Notes: generated by a model from the sequence alone, not told the origin. DNA of 64,000 bases from Dehalococcoidia bacterium (GCA_035310145.1 DATGEL010000093.1:1-64000), one strand, 5' to 3'. Positions 8,882 through 17,862 are shown, counted from the first letter of the stretch. A program made the numbers and translations.

Positions 8882-9354
8882 TGAAGGCCTCCCTGTTTGA
8901 CTGTCTGCCGGCGGCCGGTGCGTGCAGCCGGCCTCAGGCATCGTAGCCGATCGCGAGCGGTTGTGAATTTGCGGCTGCTCAGCAGGGTAACCGCCACGCG
9001 CTCAACGGCATGAGGCGCCGCGACCGCCTGGCGATCCGCGAGCGCCGCCGCCGCCGATTTGTGGTGGCGATCCTTGCCAGCGGGTGCTAAAATCCTGAGC
9101 CGTAGGGCGAGGCCGATTTCACGTTCGGCGACGTTGCACCCGCTTCCCTGCCCGATGCGATTGGAGGGGCCGATGCTGTCATCCTCCCGCGTCATCCGCG
9201 AGCGCCCTGCTCGCTGCCCCCTCACTGTCCCCACGCGATAAGCATGCCCCGCCCGCCGTTCGGCGGGAACGGGGCCGCACCCGCGCGCCGGCGCCTTCCA
9301 CCGCGGCCGGTGATGCTGCGTCTCTCTCACGGGCAGAGCAAGGAGGTTGTCGAT
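8882..9354. other. Intergenic stretch before the DUF1800 cluster
   Basis: 473 bases with no convincing gene. A TAAAAT hexamer at 9088-9093 could be a -10 box for the plus-strand cluster, with a weak TGGCGA 17 bases upstream. A 60-codon open frame at 9059-9241 has no family features. Ends with AAGGAGG at 9340, the ribosome site of the next gene. Confidence 0.4.
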
Positions 9355-10752
9355 ATGGTTGTCAGTACGACCGAGGTGAAGCCGCTCACCGACCTGGAGT
9401 TGATGGCGCACCTGTTCCGGCGCGCGGGCTTCGGCGCCACGCGCGCGGAACTGGACGCGGCGCTGAAGCAGGGCTACCAGGCGACCGTCGAGGAGCTGAT
9501 CCACCCGGAGGCGCAACCCGAGCTCGAAGACGACCTCATCTTCCGCTACTACGTGGACATGAAGGAGGCGCGCCAGATCGAGCCCGCCCAATCCTACTGG
9601 GTCTACCGGATGATCAACACGAAGCGGCCGCTGGAAGAGAAGCTGGCGCTCTTCTGGCACGGCCTCTTCGCCACCGGCTTCGTGAAGACCAATCATGCCG
9701 GCGCGATGCTCGACCAGGTCGCCATGTTGCGGCGGCACGCCCTCGACAACTTCCGCACGATCCTGATCGAGCTCTCGCGCAACCCGGCGATGATCTTCTG
9801 GCTCGACAATCAGGAGAACACCACCGCCGTCCACAATGAGAATTACGGCCGCGAGCTGCTCGAGCTGTTCTCGCTCGGCATCGGCAACTACACCGAGGAC
9901 GACGTCAAGAACTGCGCCCGCGCCTTCACCGGCTGGACGATGAGAAACCCAATCCCCGGCGCGCAGCCGTTCGGCCGCTTCCCCTGGGAGTTCGAGTTCC
10001 GCCCCGACCTGCACGACTACGGCGAAAAGGTCTTCCTGGGCGAGCGCGGCCACTTCGACGGGGCGGACATCATCGATATCATCGTGCGGCAGCCGGCCGC
10101 CGCGCGCTTCATCGCCCGCCGCCTCTACACCTTCTTCGTCTCGGATACCCCGGACGATGCGGCGATCGCACAGCTCGCGGACGTTTACCTCAGCTCGCAG
10201 TACGACATCCGCGCGGTGATGCGCGCGCTGCTGCTGTCGGACGCCTTTCGCTCGCCGCGGGCCTATTACGCCAAGGTCAAGAGCCCGACCGAGCACGTCG
10301 TCGGCATCATGCGGCTGGTTGAGGATTTCCAGTATCCGGCCTGGGGAATCCGGGAGATCGCCCTCGAGTGCCGCTACATGGGCCAGGACCTGTTGAATCC
10401 GCCCAGCGTCGAGGGCTGGCACACCGGCAAAGAGTGGATCGACACCGGCATCCTGGTCGAGCGCATCAACTTTGCCTCGGCCCAGGTCGGCGACCTCAGC
10501 AAGCCCGGCGTGCAGAAGATCGTGGCACGCCTGCGGGCGAAGGGCGAACTCACGCCTGAGGCGTTCGTCGACGCCTGCCTCGAACTGATCGGGCCGCTGA
10601 GCGTTTCGGACAGAACCCGCGAGTCGTTGCTGACCTTCGCCCGCCAGGGCGGCAACCTGAAGTTTGCGGGTGTTGACGATCGCGCCAGCGAGCAACGCGT
10701 GGCCGAGCTGCTGCAGCTGATCGTGGCGACGCGCGAGTTCCAGCTCGTCTAG
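9355..10752 (+). CDS. DUF1800 family protein
   Basis: 465 residues. Hallmarks are HLFRRAGFGATRAELDAAL at the N-terminus, KLALFWHGLFATG, NYGRELLELFSLGIGNYTEDDV, ARAFTGWT and PPSVEGWHTGKEWI. Function is unknown. DUF1800 genes almost always precede a DUF1501 gene, as here (81 bases later), and the pair often belongs to exported or surface systems, although neither protein shows a signal peptide. ATG 9355 is preceded by AAGGAGG at optimal distance, so the longer frame from 9244 is rejected. Confidence 0.9.
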   Translation: MVVSTTEVKPLTDLELMAHLFRRAGFGATRAELDAALKQGYQATVEELIHPEAQPELEDDLIFRYYVDMKEARQIEPAQSYWVYRMINTKRPLEEKLALFWHGLFATGFVKTNHAGAMLDQVAMLRRHALDNFRTILIELSRNPAMIFWLDNQENTTAVHNENYGRELLELFSLGIGNYTEDDVKNCARAFTGWTMRNPIPGAQPFGRFPWEFEFRPDLHDYGEKVFLGERGHFDGADIIDIIVRQPAAARFIARRLYTFFVSDTPDDAAIAQLADVYLSSQYDIRAVMRALLLSDAFRSPRAYYAKVKSPTEHVVGIMRLVEDFQYPAWGIREIALECRYMGQDLLNPPSVEGWHTGKEWIDTGILVERINFASAQVGDLSKPGVQKIVARLRAKGELTPEAFVDACLELIGPLSVSDRTRESLLTFARQGGNLKFAGVDDRASEQRVAELLQLIVATREFQLV

Positions 10753-10833
10753 GACCGGTTCGCGGCGGGGCCACGCGCAGGGCCGGCGAAGTTCTGAATC
10801 CGCGGTGAACCGGGAGTGAGTCAGGAGAGAGCG

Positions 10834-12006
10834 ATGAGCGCCACGAAGCCACCGACACTGGTCGTGCTGCAACTGACGGGCGGTAACGACGCCTTGAACA
10901 CGGTGATTCCCTACGCCGATGGGCTGTACTACGACAATCGCAAGACGGTGCGCATCGCCGAAGCGGATGTGCTGAAGATCGACGATCGCTTCGGCTTCCA
11001 TCCCAGCATGGCCGCGATCAAGCCGTTCTGGGACGACGGCAAGATGGCGATCATCGCGGGCGTCGGCTATCCGAACCCCAACTACTCGCACTTCCGCTCG
11101 ATGGATATCTGGTACACCGCCGAGCCCGACAAGATCTCCACGGACGGCTGGTTGGGCAAGGTCGTGCGCGAGATCGACCCCAGGGCCGAGAACGTGCTCT
11201 CGGCGGTCAATTTCGGGCGCGGCCTGCCGCGGGCGCTGGCGCTCAGCGGCGTTCCCGTGGCTTCCGTCGCGCAGCTCGACGGCTACGGCCTGCTCACCAG
11301 CCTCTCCAGCGTCGATCAGCGTAACTCCGCGCTCGAAGTCTTCTCGTCGATGTACGACGACGGCTTCAACGACGACCAGCAGGTGAAGCAACTCAAGCCC
11401 GTGCACGTCGACGACCCGATGAACGAAGTGCTCCAGTACATGGGGCATACCGGGCTCGACGCGCAGAAGGGCGCCGACATCCTGGCGACGGCCCTGGAGA
11501 AATACAGCTCGACTGTGACGTATCCCGGCAGCCAGATCGCCGCGAATCTCAAGGGCATCGCGCAGGTCAAGCTGGCCGACCTGGGCACGCGCGTGTTCTA
11601 CACCTCGCACAGCAGCTTCGACACGCATGCCTCCGAGCTGCCGATGCACGCGTTGCTCTGGAAAGAAGTCTCCGAGGCGGTTTCGGCCTTTTTCGCCGAT
11701 CTGCGCCAACACGATGCTGCGGACGACGTGATCCTGCTGATGTGGTCGGAGTTCAGCCGTCGCGTCAAGGACAACGGCGCGGGCACCGACCACGGCGCGG
11801 GCGGCGTCGCCTTCGTGCTCGGCGATCCGGTCAAGGGCGGCATGTACGGCGAGTACCCGTCCTTGAAGGAGAGCGACCTGACCATCGGCAACCTGCAAGC
11901 CAACAACGACTTCCGCTCGACCTACGGCACGATCCTCGAGCGCTGGCTGCAGGTCGAGGCGAAGCCGATCGTCAACGGCAGCTTCGAGCAGTTCGCCTTC
12001 GTTTAG
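10834..12006 (+). CDS. DUF1501 family protein
   Basis: 390 residues of the alkaline-phosphatase-like superfamily branch DUF1501. Recognisable are VVLQLTGGNDALNTVIPY, GFHPSMAAIKPFW, GVGYPNPNYSHFRSMDIW, SSFDTHASELPMHALLW, MWSEFSRRVKDN and TDHGAGGVAFVLG. The twin-arginine signal common in this family is missing, so it may be cytoplasmic. ATG 10834 follows CAGGAGAG; a GTG at 10816 is less likely. Partner of the DUF1800 gene directly upstream; the biochemical role of the pair is not established. Confidence 0.9.
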   Translation: MSATKPPTLVVLQLTGGNDALNTVIPYADGLYYDNRKTVRIAEADVLKIDDRFGFHPSMAAIKPFWDDGKMAIIAGVGYPNPNYSHFRSMDIWYTAEPDKISTDGWLGKVVREIDPRAENVLSAVNFGRGLPRALALSGVPVASVAQLDGYGLLTSLSSVDQRNSALEVFSSMYDDGFNDDQQVKQLKPVHVDDPMNEVLQYMGHTGLDAQKGADILATALEKYSSTVTYPGSQIAANLKGIAQVKLADLGTRVFYTSHSSFDTHASELPMHALLWKEVSEAVSAFFADLRQHDAADDVILLMWSEFSRRVKDNGAGTDHGAGGVAFVLGDPVKGGMYGEYPSLKESDLTIGNLQANNDFRSTYGTILERWLQVEAKPIVNGSFEQFAFV

Positions 12007-12086
12007 CGGCCGAGCCAGCCAGTCGTGGCATCTGAGCAACCGGCAGCCGGCCGCCTGCTCCCCAACCACTCAGCAGGAGCATCGTC

Positions 12087-13067
12087 ATGGTCATGGTCAG
12101 GAGCCGCCCCTTCACCTACTCACACACCATCGGCATGCTGGCGCTCACCGGCCGCGGGTTCAGCAACCCGGTCGATATGACCGTGGCCGAGGGCGGCCTG
12201 CTCTACGTGCTCAACCGCTCGAACTCCACCCAGGCGCCGATGGGCGCCGTGCGTGTGGGCATTTGCACCGTCGACGCCGAGTTCGTCGGGCAGTTTGCCG
12301 GCTTCGGCGAAGGCGACGGCCAGCTCACCTGGCCCACGTCGATCGACCGGGACAGCGAGGGCAACGTCTACATCAGCGACGAGCACCGCCACGACGTGCA
12401 GGTGTTCGACCGCGACGGCAACTTCGTGCGCAAGTGGGGCGGCTTCGGTTCCGGCCCGGGCCAGCTCAATCGCCCCTCGGGCGTGGCCGTGGACACCGAC
12501 GACAACGTGATCGTCGTCGACCATCTCAACAACCGCATCCAGCGCTTCAGCCCGGAGGGCGAGCCGCTCGCCGCCTGGGGCTCGGCCGGCAGCGGGCCGG
12601 GCGAATTCAACCTGCCCTGGGGCGTCGGCGTCGACGCGACAGGCAACGTCTACGTCGCGGACTGGCGCAACGACCGCGTGCAGAAGTTCTCCGCCGGCGG
12701 CGAGTACGTGATGACGATCGGCGCGCCAGGCGCAGGCGACGGCCAGCTCAAGCGGCCCGCCAATGTCTCGGTGGACGGCGAGGGGAACATCTTCGTCGCC
12801 GACTGGGGGAACGAGCGGGTGATGGTCTTCACGCGGGAGGGCTATCCGCTGACCGCGCTGATCGGAGACTCCGAGATGTCCACCTGGGGTGCGGAGTTCC
12901 TGATGGCGAACGCCGACCTGACGGAAGGCCGCAAGGTCATGGCCGACGGCACCCCGGAAAAACGCTTCTGGGGTCCGACCGCGGTGGAGACCGATGCCAA
13001 CGGCCGCGTCCTGGTCGTGGACAGCTGCCGCCACCGGATCCAGGTGTACGATCGCGCGAAGGAGTAG
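12087..13067 (+). CDS. NHL-repeat beta-propeller protein
   Basis: 326 residues made of about six NHL repeats, each of the form GxGPGQLxxPxGVAVDxxGNVYVADxxNxRVQxF (for example 12450-12550, 12580-12690, 12720-12830). They build a beta-propeller used for protein, RNA or ligand binding. No signal peptide. Located 80 bases after DUF1501 and on the same strand with its own AGCAGGAG site, so it probably belongs to the DUF1800-DUF1501 unit. Enzymatic activity cannot be inferred. Confidence 0.88.
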   Translation: MVMVRSRPFTYSHTIGMLALTGRGFSNPVDMTVAEGGLLYVLNRSNSTQAPMGAVRVGICTVDAEFVGQFAGFGEGDGQLTWPTSIDRDSEGNVYISDEHRHDVQVFDRDGNFVRKWGGFGSGPGQLNRPSGVAVDTDDNVIVVDHLNNRIQRFSPEGEPLAAWGSAGSGPGEFNLPWGVGVDATGNVYVADWRNDRVQKFSAGGEYVMTIGAPGAGDGQLKRPANVSVDGEGNIFVADWGNERVMVFTREGYPLTALIGDSEMSTWGAEFLMANADLTEGRKVMADGTPEKRFWGPTAVETDANGRVLVVDSCRHRIQVYDRAKE

Positions 13068-13311
13068 CGGCAGCAGAGCACGTTCCGCGTCCCCGCACAT
13101 TGTGCGGTCGGCGTGTCGAGACCGATGACGGCCGCATCGCCGCTCGGCGGTTGCGGGCGCCTGCTCAGCATGCCCGCCATGCCGCCAAGGCGCCCCTGGC
13201 CACATCCACGGCGCTCCACCGGCCCGCGCCCTGCGGGGCCGGTAGGCCAAGCGCGGCTCAGGGCGCTTCGCTTGTTCACCACGAAAGGGCGGCGCTAGAC
13301 TGAAGTGGTGC

Positions 13312-13384
13312 GCCCCCGTAGCTCAGTTGGATAGAGCACCGGCCTCCGGAGCCGGGAGCACAGGTTCGAGTCCTGTCGGGGGTA
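13312..13384 (+). tRNA. tRNA-Arg (anticodon CCG)
   Basis: Cloverleaf folds cleanly: acceptor 13312-13318 with 13377-13383, D-stem GCTC/GAGC, anticodon stem CCGGC/GCCGG with loop CTCCGGA giving anticodon CCG at 13346-13348, T-stem ACAGG/CCTGT with loop TTCGAGT. It reads CGG codons. The genomic sequence after the discriminator A is CCG, so the terminal CCA must be added enzymatically. Confidence 0.95.
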
Positions 13385-13433
13385 CCGCGGCGCCAACCAG
13401 TCAGCGGGCCGGGCCGCAGAAGCCCGGCTCTTC

Positions 13434-14306
13434 TTGCGAGCCACGGCCGTAGAACAAGCGAGGCGAGCCCTGAGCAGGCGTCCACAACTGCAACGCAAGC
13501 GGCGGGAACGCCGATACGACCCGCTCAAACCACTTGGCGGCTTCCGCCACGAGCCAAAGGGCTGGTTCGAACGAATTATCCACCACAAGTGGGCCTTCGG
13601 CGTGATCTCCGTGGTCGGCGGGCTCGTGTTGCTGGTGGGCACCGTCGTCCTCTTCAATCCGCCGAACAGCACCAGCACCAACCGGGCTGCCAAGCAGAAC
13701 GCCTCCTCCAGCGATGAAGCAACGGCGCCCTCCTCGCTCGACACCACGCCGGGGCCGAGCGCCACGGCGTCGGCTACGCCGACCGGAACGCCGGCGCCGC
13801 AACGCACCTACAGCGCCGCGCCGCCGTTCTCGATCGATCCCGCGGCGACCTATATCGCCACGATCGCGACGGACCAGGGGAATATCGTTCTGCAGCTCGA
13901 CGCGAAGGCCGCGCCGCAAACGGTGAACAACTTCGTCTTTCTCGCCACCAACCGCTTCTACGACGGGCTGGCGTTTCAGCGCGTGATCAAGGACTTCGTC
14001 GCCCAGGGCGGGGCGCCGCAGCCGGACGGCAGCGGCGGCCCGGGCTACGTCGTGCCGCCGGAGAACAGCCCGCTCAAGCACACGACCGGCGCCCTGGCTG
14101 TCGCCGAGGCGCTCGGGCAACCGGGCATGGGCAGCACGTTCTACGTCGTGCTGAAGGACCAGCCCGACCTGGACGGCAAGGACACTGTGTTCGGCAAGGT
14201 CACATCCGGGCTGGAGATCCTGCAAAACCTGCCGAACCGCGACCCCAAGGATCCCAACGCGCCCGCGCCGCTGATGATGAAGAGCATCACGGTAAGCAAG
14301 CAGTAG
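13434..14306 (+). CDS. Membrane-anchored cyclophilin-type peptidyl-prolyl isomerase
   Basis: About 290 residues: basic cytoplasmic N-terminus, one transmembrane helix (AFGVISVVGGLVLLVGTVVL, residues 54-73), a Ser/Thr/Pro-rich linker, and a C-terminal cyclophilin domain (TVNNFVFLATNRFYDGLAFQRV, DFVAQGG). The catalytic arginine region is FQRVIKDF and the usual FHR/QFFI residues are altered (TFYVVL), suggesting weak isomerase activity. Start is uncertain: TTG 13434 is the most upstream option, only 50 bases after the tRNA, without a clear ribosome site. Likely acts on exported proteins outside the membrane; adjacent to a second, cytosolic cyclophilin. Confidence 0.85.
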   Translation: MRATAVEQARRALSRRPQLQRKRRERRYDPLKPLGGFRHEPKGWFERIIHHKWAFGVISVVGGLVLLVGTVVLFNPPNSTSTNRAAKQNASSSDEATAPSSLDTTPGPSATASATPTGTPAPQRTYSAAPPFSIDPAATYIATIATDQGNIVLQLDAKAAPQTVNNFVFLATNRFYDGLAFQRVIKDFVAQGGAPQPDGSGGPGYVVPPENSPLKHTTGALAVAEALGQPGMGSTFYVVLKDQPDLDGKDTVFGKVTSGLEILQNLPNRDPKDPNAPAPLMMKSITVSKQ

Positions 14307-14352
14307 CGGAGCCGGCCGTCGTGGCCGCGCTGCACCCCGAGAAGGATGACCG

Positions 14353-14853
14353 ATGGCCCAGTACAGCGCACCGCCCGCGATGTCGATCGACCCAAACAAG
14401 CGCTACACCGCGACCCTGCATACCGACAAGGGCGACGTTGTCGTCGACCTCTTCGCCAAGGATGCGCCGAAGACGGTCAACAACTTCGTCTTCCTTGCGC
14501 GCGAAGGCTTTTACAACGACGTCACCTTTCACCGTGTCATCCCCGGCTTCATGGCGCAGGGCGGCGACCCGACCGGCAGCGGCAGCGGCGGGCCGGGCTA
14601 CAAGTTCGAGGACGAGCGCAACGGCCGCCAGCACGTCGAGGGCACGCTCTCGATGGCGAACGCGGGGCCGAACACCAACGGCAGCCAGTTCTTCATCTGC
14701 TACGAGGCGCAGCCGCACCTGAACGGCCGGCACACGATCTTCGGCCAGGTGACGCAAGGGATGGACGTCGTGCGGCAACTGCGCGAGCGCGACCCCGGCC
14801 GCGACCGTCAGCCCGGCGACGCGATCAAGAGCGTCGACATCAGCGAGGCGTAG
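14353..14853 (+). CDS. Cytosolic cyclophilin-type peptidyl-prolyl cis-trans isomerase
   Basis: 166 residues covering a minimal bacterial cyclophilin. Complete active-site set: FHRVIPGFMAQGGDP with the catalytic arginine, GTLSMANAGPNTNGSQFFI and HLNGRHTIFGQVTQGMDVV. Catalyses proline isomerisation in protein folding. No signal peptide. It starts 46 bases after the membrane-anchored paralogue and shares the SAPPxxSIDPxxxYxAT lead-in with it, so the pair arose by duplication. ATG 14353 is preceded by GAGAAGGA. Confidence 0.93.
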   Translation: MAQYSAPPAMSIDPNKRYTATLHTDKGDVVVDLFAKDAPKTVNNFVFLAREGFYNDVTFHRVIPGFMAQGGDPTGSGSGGPGYKFEDERNGRQHVEGTLSMANAGPNTNGSQFFICYEAQPHLNGRHTIFGQVTQGMDVVRQLRERDPGRDRQPGDAIKSVDISEA

Positions 14854-15139
14854 GGGCGGGCGGCGGCTCGCATCCGCACCTACGTGCCCTCGCCTTCTCC
14901 ATACAACAGGAGAATGAGAGTGGCGATCCAGCGGGCGAAGTTCCGGATGGCATCGAGCTAGGGGCTTCGCGCAGGGGCGCACGGCGCGCCAGTACGTGCA
15001 CGGGCGCGACACACCGGGCGCCGGGTTTCCCGGCGCCCTACCGCGTCAGCATCGCCAGATCGCCCCTTTTCCCCTGGCATTGGGAGAGCCGCCATCGGCG
15101 ATCTCACAGAAACAGGGGATAGCGGGTCGGCCCGGCCGC

Positions 15140-15589
15140 CTACGCCGACGCCGCGCGCGCCAGTGATCGCTCGCAGAACTCCGCCGGAGACTCGGCGGCG
15201 CCGCGGGCGCGCGCAATCTCGTATTCGACGGCGCACTCGTTGCAGAAGGTGAGGCGATCGTAGCGAACGCTGCCCATCGCCCGACGCGGCGACTGGCAGC
15301 GATGGCAGGGCAAGGAACTGCGCGGATCGACGCCGCGCGCGGCGTCCTCTTCCACGAACAGGCGCATGACGGCGCGGATCGCCTCGATCTGGCCCGGCGT
15401 CAGCGCCCGGCCCACCTGGGCGGCGCGCTGGGCGGGCGCTGCCGCGGCCAGTCTTCGGGCGCTCTCGCGCGCCGGCGCGACGTAGCCCTCCACTTCCGGC
15501 TCGAGCTCGTCCTGCTCGGGTACGCCCCACCAGCCCTTCTGGCGCGGCCGCTCGACGGTGCACGAGGTCTTGAACGCGCGGCGAGACAT
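15140..15589 (-). CDS. Small protein with CxxC-x17-CxxC zinc-ribbon-like motif, downstream of c-di-AMP riboswitch
   Basis: 149 residues; not a family I recognise. The C-terminal half has C95-x2-C98 (LPCHRCQ) and C116-x2-C119 (TFCNECA), most likely one structural zinc site. The middle (residues 64-83) is predicted helical and a Glu-rich linker precedes it. No signal peptide or membrane segment. ATG 15589 follows a strong GGAGAGGAGG site. It is the first gene after the riboswitch and terminator at 15689-15857, so its expression is probably switched by cyclic di-AMP. Function unknown. Confidence 0.75.
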   Translation of the reverse strand: MSRRAFKTSCTVERPRQKGWWGVPEQDELEPEVEGYVAPARESARRLAAAAPAQRAAQVGRALTPGQIEAIRAVMRLFVEEDAARGVDPRSSLPCHRCQSPRRAMGSVRYDRLTFCNECAVEYEIARARGAAESPAEFCERSLARAASA

Positions 15590-15688
15590 CGCAGACAGCC
15601 TCCTCTCCTCGCGGCGCACATGGGCGCCGCGCACCGGGCGCCAGACCAGGAGAGGACGGCTCGACCGCGATCAGCACCGCCGGCAATG

Positions 15689-15715
15689 AAAAAAACCGAG
15701 GGCAGCAGCCCCCGG
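15689..15715 (-). terminator. Intrinsic terminator of the c-di-AMP riboswitch
   Basis: On the minus strand an 8-bp stem (CCGGGGGC with GCCCTCGG, one G-U pair), a 4-base loop and seven T residues. It lies between the aptamer and the start codon at 15589, the standard place for a transcription-controlling expression platform. Confidence 0.88.
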
Positions 15716-15740
15716 TCATACCGGCGGAACTTCCTCCCTT

Positions 15741-15857
15741 GAACGCCTACGAGGTTAGCTGTCGGGTTCGGCCTCAAGAGATTGGCCTATCCGCCCGAAG
15801 GCGGAATTCACCCCAGATGGTGGGTCCCCCGTTGCCGCGACGCGGCATTCGGCGCTG
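15741..15857 (-). promoter_or_regulatory. Cyclic di-AMP riboswitch (ydaO/yuaA type)
   Basis: Read on the minus strand, the conserved cores appear in order: GGGGGACCCA, GGGGTGAATTCC, AGGCC/GGCC stem, CCGAACCCGACAGCTAACC and TCGTAGGCG. The outer P1 helix pairs GGCGTT with AGCGCC. These are the diagnostic blocks of the ydaO class that binds c-di-AMP. The terminator follows directly. In known cases ligand binding favours termination; targets are usually potassium, osmolyte or cell-wall genes, whereas here it is a small zinc-ribbon-like protein. Confidence 0.92.
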
Positions 15858-15878
15858 GCGCTCTTCGGTTGTACCCCC

Positions 15879-15908
15879 ATGCTATGAACCGAGTTCGCGC
15901 ACTGTCAA
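15879..15908 (-). promoter_or_regulatory. Promoter of the riboswitch transcript
   Basis: Minus strand TTGACA (15908-15903), 18-base spacer, TAGCAT (15884-15879). Predicted transcription start near 15872, a few bases before the aptamer's outer helix. Confidence 0.65.
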
Positions 15909-15941
15909 GGGCGGGAAGCTGGCAATAGACGGAAAATCTGC

Positions 15942-16196
15942 TCACCCCGCCGAATCGGAGCCGCGCAGCTTCCCACGCTCGGCCCGGTACTCGACGAAGC
16001 GCAGCAGCAGGGCGAACGGCAGGGCGCAGAGCAGCGCGACCAACCCCGCAATCCAGTAGGTGCCGCTTAAGATCAGCAGGATACCGATCGCCACCGCGAC
16101 AGAGAGGCCGACGATCGCGCTGATCCTGCCGATAACCACGCCGATGGGAATATTGCTGTCCGTGGCTGAATCTCCCTCGGTCCACGCGTATGTCAG
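15942..16196 (-). CDS. Small two-helix membrane protein
   Basis: About 84 residues with two transmembrane segments (IGRISAIVGLSVAVAIGILL and GTYWIAGLVALLCALPFALL) and a charged C-terminal tail. No ATG is available in frame; CTG 16196 or GTG 16139 (66 codons) are the candidate starts and a GAGGGAG lies near 16175. Follows the phosphatase gene by about 40 bases on the same strand, so probably co-transcribed. I do not recognise the family. The open frame and hydrophobic pattern support a real gene, but the start is unresolved. Confidence 0.5.
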   Translation of the reverse strand: MTYAWTEGDSATDSNIPIGVVIGRISAIVGLSVAVAIGILLILSGTYWIAGLVALLCALPFALLLRFVEYRAERGKLRGSDSAG

Positions 16197-16236
16197 CGCA
16201 TGCAGCGTCGTCTGGCGCCGGCCAAACCGGTCGCGC

Positions 16237-16644
16237 TCAGGCGCCGTGCTGCATCCGGCTGAGAAAATAGGAGACGACGCGGCCGGTGCGGTCGTGACCG
16301 GCGCTGCAATGCACCAGCACGGGCTTGGGCAACGCCTCGAACGCCTTCCAGGCCGCCTCGTACTGCGCCGGTGTAAACGGCTCGGCCATGCCGTCCGGCG
16401 CGGCGATGTTGGCCACGCCGAAGCCGGACTCTTCGTAGAAGGCGAGCAGCCCCTGCGGCAGGCCGCGCGCGTACAGCGGCAGCTGATCCTGCCCAAGCAG
16501 GCAGATGATCGAGGCGATGCCCGCCTGCCGCTTCTCCGTCACCCAGTCCTCGACGACGCGGCGCGGAACGGTGAACTCCTCACCCGGCCGGTAGCCCGGC
16601 CGGAAGCTCGTGGCCAGCAGTCCTTTCTTCACCCAGCGCACCAT
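16237..16644 (-). CDS. Dual-specificity/tyrosine phosphatase-like protein
   Basis: 135 residues. The catalytic P-loop HCSAGHDRTGR (C-x5-R) is intact, preceded by the general-acid region ANIAAPDGMAEPFTP. Length is short for the family and close to a minimal DSP core. ATG 16644 follows GGGAG. Likely dephosphorylates a phosphoprotein or phosphoinositide-like substrate. Divergent from the asparaginase at 16775. Confidence 0.85.
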   Translation of the reverse strand: MVRWVKKGLLATSFRPGYRPGEEFTVPRRVVEDWVTEKRQAGIASIICLLGQDQLPLYARGLPQGLLAFYEESGFGVANIAAPDGMAEPFTPAQYEAAWKAFEALPKPVLVHCSAGHDRTGRVVSYFLSRMQHGA

Positions 16645-16774
16645 ACTCCCACTGTAGAAAAGGCGGCGTGCGGCGAACAACCCCGACGGATGCCCGTAAG
16701 GCCCGCGGCCGCTACCATGCCCTACGGATGGTGAGGGCTCTTCCGCACAGCGGGAGGCTCGGGAGGAGCAGGCG

Positions 16775-17782
16775 GTGGCCGGGTCGCTGATCGTGGTGGC
16801 GTCGAGCAACGGGCGCGTGGGCATCGGCGAGGCGATGCGCGTGCTCAGGGCCGGCGGCTCGGCGCTGGACGCCGTCGAGGCCGGCACGCGCCTGGTCGAG
16901 GACAACCCCAACGACAACTCCGTTGGCACGGGCGGCCTGCCGAACCTGCTGGGCGAGGTCGAGCTGGACGCCAGCATCATGGACGGGCGCACCCTGGCCG
17001 CCGGCGCCGTCGGCTCCGTGCGCTACTATCCCAATCCCGTCTCCATCGCCCGCCGCCTGCTGGAGACGATGCCGCACTGCTTTCTGGTTGGCACCGGCGC
17101 CGAACGCTTCGCCGGCCAGAGCGGCTTCCAGGCCGCCGAGCTGCTGACGCCGGCAACGCGGCAGCGCTACCAGGACTGGATGGCGGGCAAGCTCGACGGT
17201 GCCGAGTCCGAGAACTACCGCCGCTACATGGCATCGGTGCACGATCTCGCTGCCATGGCGCAACAGGTCACGGACCCGCATCGCACCGGCGGCACGGTCA
17301 ACTTCCTCGCCCGCGACCGCGAGGGCAACCTCGCCAGCGCTGTCTCGACCTCCGGCTGGGCCTGGAAGTATCCCGGCCGCCTCGGCGACTCACCCGTGAT
17401 TGGCGCCGGCAACTACTGCGACAACCGCTACGGCGCCGCCGCCTGCACCGGCCGCGGCGAAATGGCGATCCGCTGCGCCACGGCGCGCAGTGTGGTGCTC
17501 TACATGAAGCTCGGCATGAGCGTTGCCGATGCGCTGGCCGAGGCGCAGCGCGACCTCTGGGCGCTGGAAGACGCCTTCTACGGCAACATGCACATCGTCG
17601 CGCTCGACCGCGACGGCAATCCCGCGGCGGCGAGCAACAGTCCCGCGACGTACATCTACCAGCGCGACAATATGGACACGTTTGCCGAGGAGCCGCGCAC
17701 CCTGATCGTCTCCGCCGACCCACAGAAGCAGGGCGGCTGGAGCACGGTCACCAGGCCGCGGGAGCAGAGCGACCGGCAGTAA
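16775..17782 (+). CDS. Asparaginase-2/glycosylasparaginase-type Ntn hydrolase
   Basis: 335 residues. Begins with VVASSNGRVGIGEAMRVLRAGGSALDAVE and DNSVGTGGLPN, typical of the family, and contains the autoprocessing site in RTGGTVNFLARDREGN, where the threonine of GTV becomes the new N-terminus of the beta chain. GRLGDSPVIGAGNYCDN is the substrate-binding segment. Hydrolyses N4-(N-acetylglucosaminyl)asparagine or beta-aspartyl peptides. GTG 16775 is preceded by GGGAGGAGC. Its TAA stop abuts the heptamer repeat at 17784. Confidence 0.88.
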   Translation: MAGSLIVVASSNGRVGIGEAMRVLRAGGSALDAVEAGTRLVEDNPNDNSVGTGGLPNLLGEVELDASIMDGRTLAAGAVGSVRYYPNPVSIARRLLETMPHCFLVGTGAERFAGQSGFQAAELLTPATRQRYQDWMAGKLDGAESENYRRYMASVHDLAAMAQQVTDPHRTGGTVNFLARDREGNLASAVSTSGWAWKYPGRLGDSPVIGAGNYCDNRYGAAACTGRGEMAIRCATARSVVLYMKLGMSVADALAEAQRDLWALEDAFYGNMHIVALDRDGNPAAASNSPATYIYQRDNMDTFAEEPRTLIVSADPQKQGGWSTVTRPREQSDRQ

Positions 17783-17783
17783 C

Positions 17784-17862
17784 GAGGAAATAGGAAATAG
17801 GAGCGGCTAACGAACACCTCGTCTCTATTTCCTATTTCCTCGTTTCTCGTTCCTCGTTCCTA
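17784..17862. repeat. Inverted heptamer arrays between convergent genes
   Basis: GAGGAAA, TAGGAAA, TAGGAGC (17784-17804) face CTATTTC twice, CTCGTTT, CTCGTTC twice and CTA (17825-17862). Same family as 3954-4060 and again at the junction of two convergent genes. The final CTA is the reverse of the TAG stop of the S41 protease, so the repeat supplies that stop codon. Can fold as a bidirectional terminator. Confidence 0.85.

Noticed and set aside
8878-12069. A 1063-codon minus-strand open frame
   Set aside because: Exact antisense of the DUF1800/DUF1501 genes, produced by high GC; no protein features.
13434-14306. Calling the membrane cyclophilin a full parvulin/PrsA-like foldase
   Set aside because: The domain is cyclophilin-type, with no parvulin motif and no lipobox.
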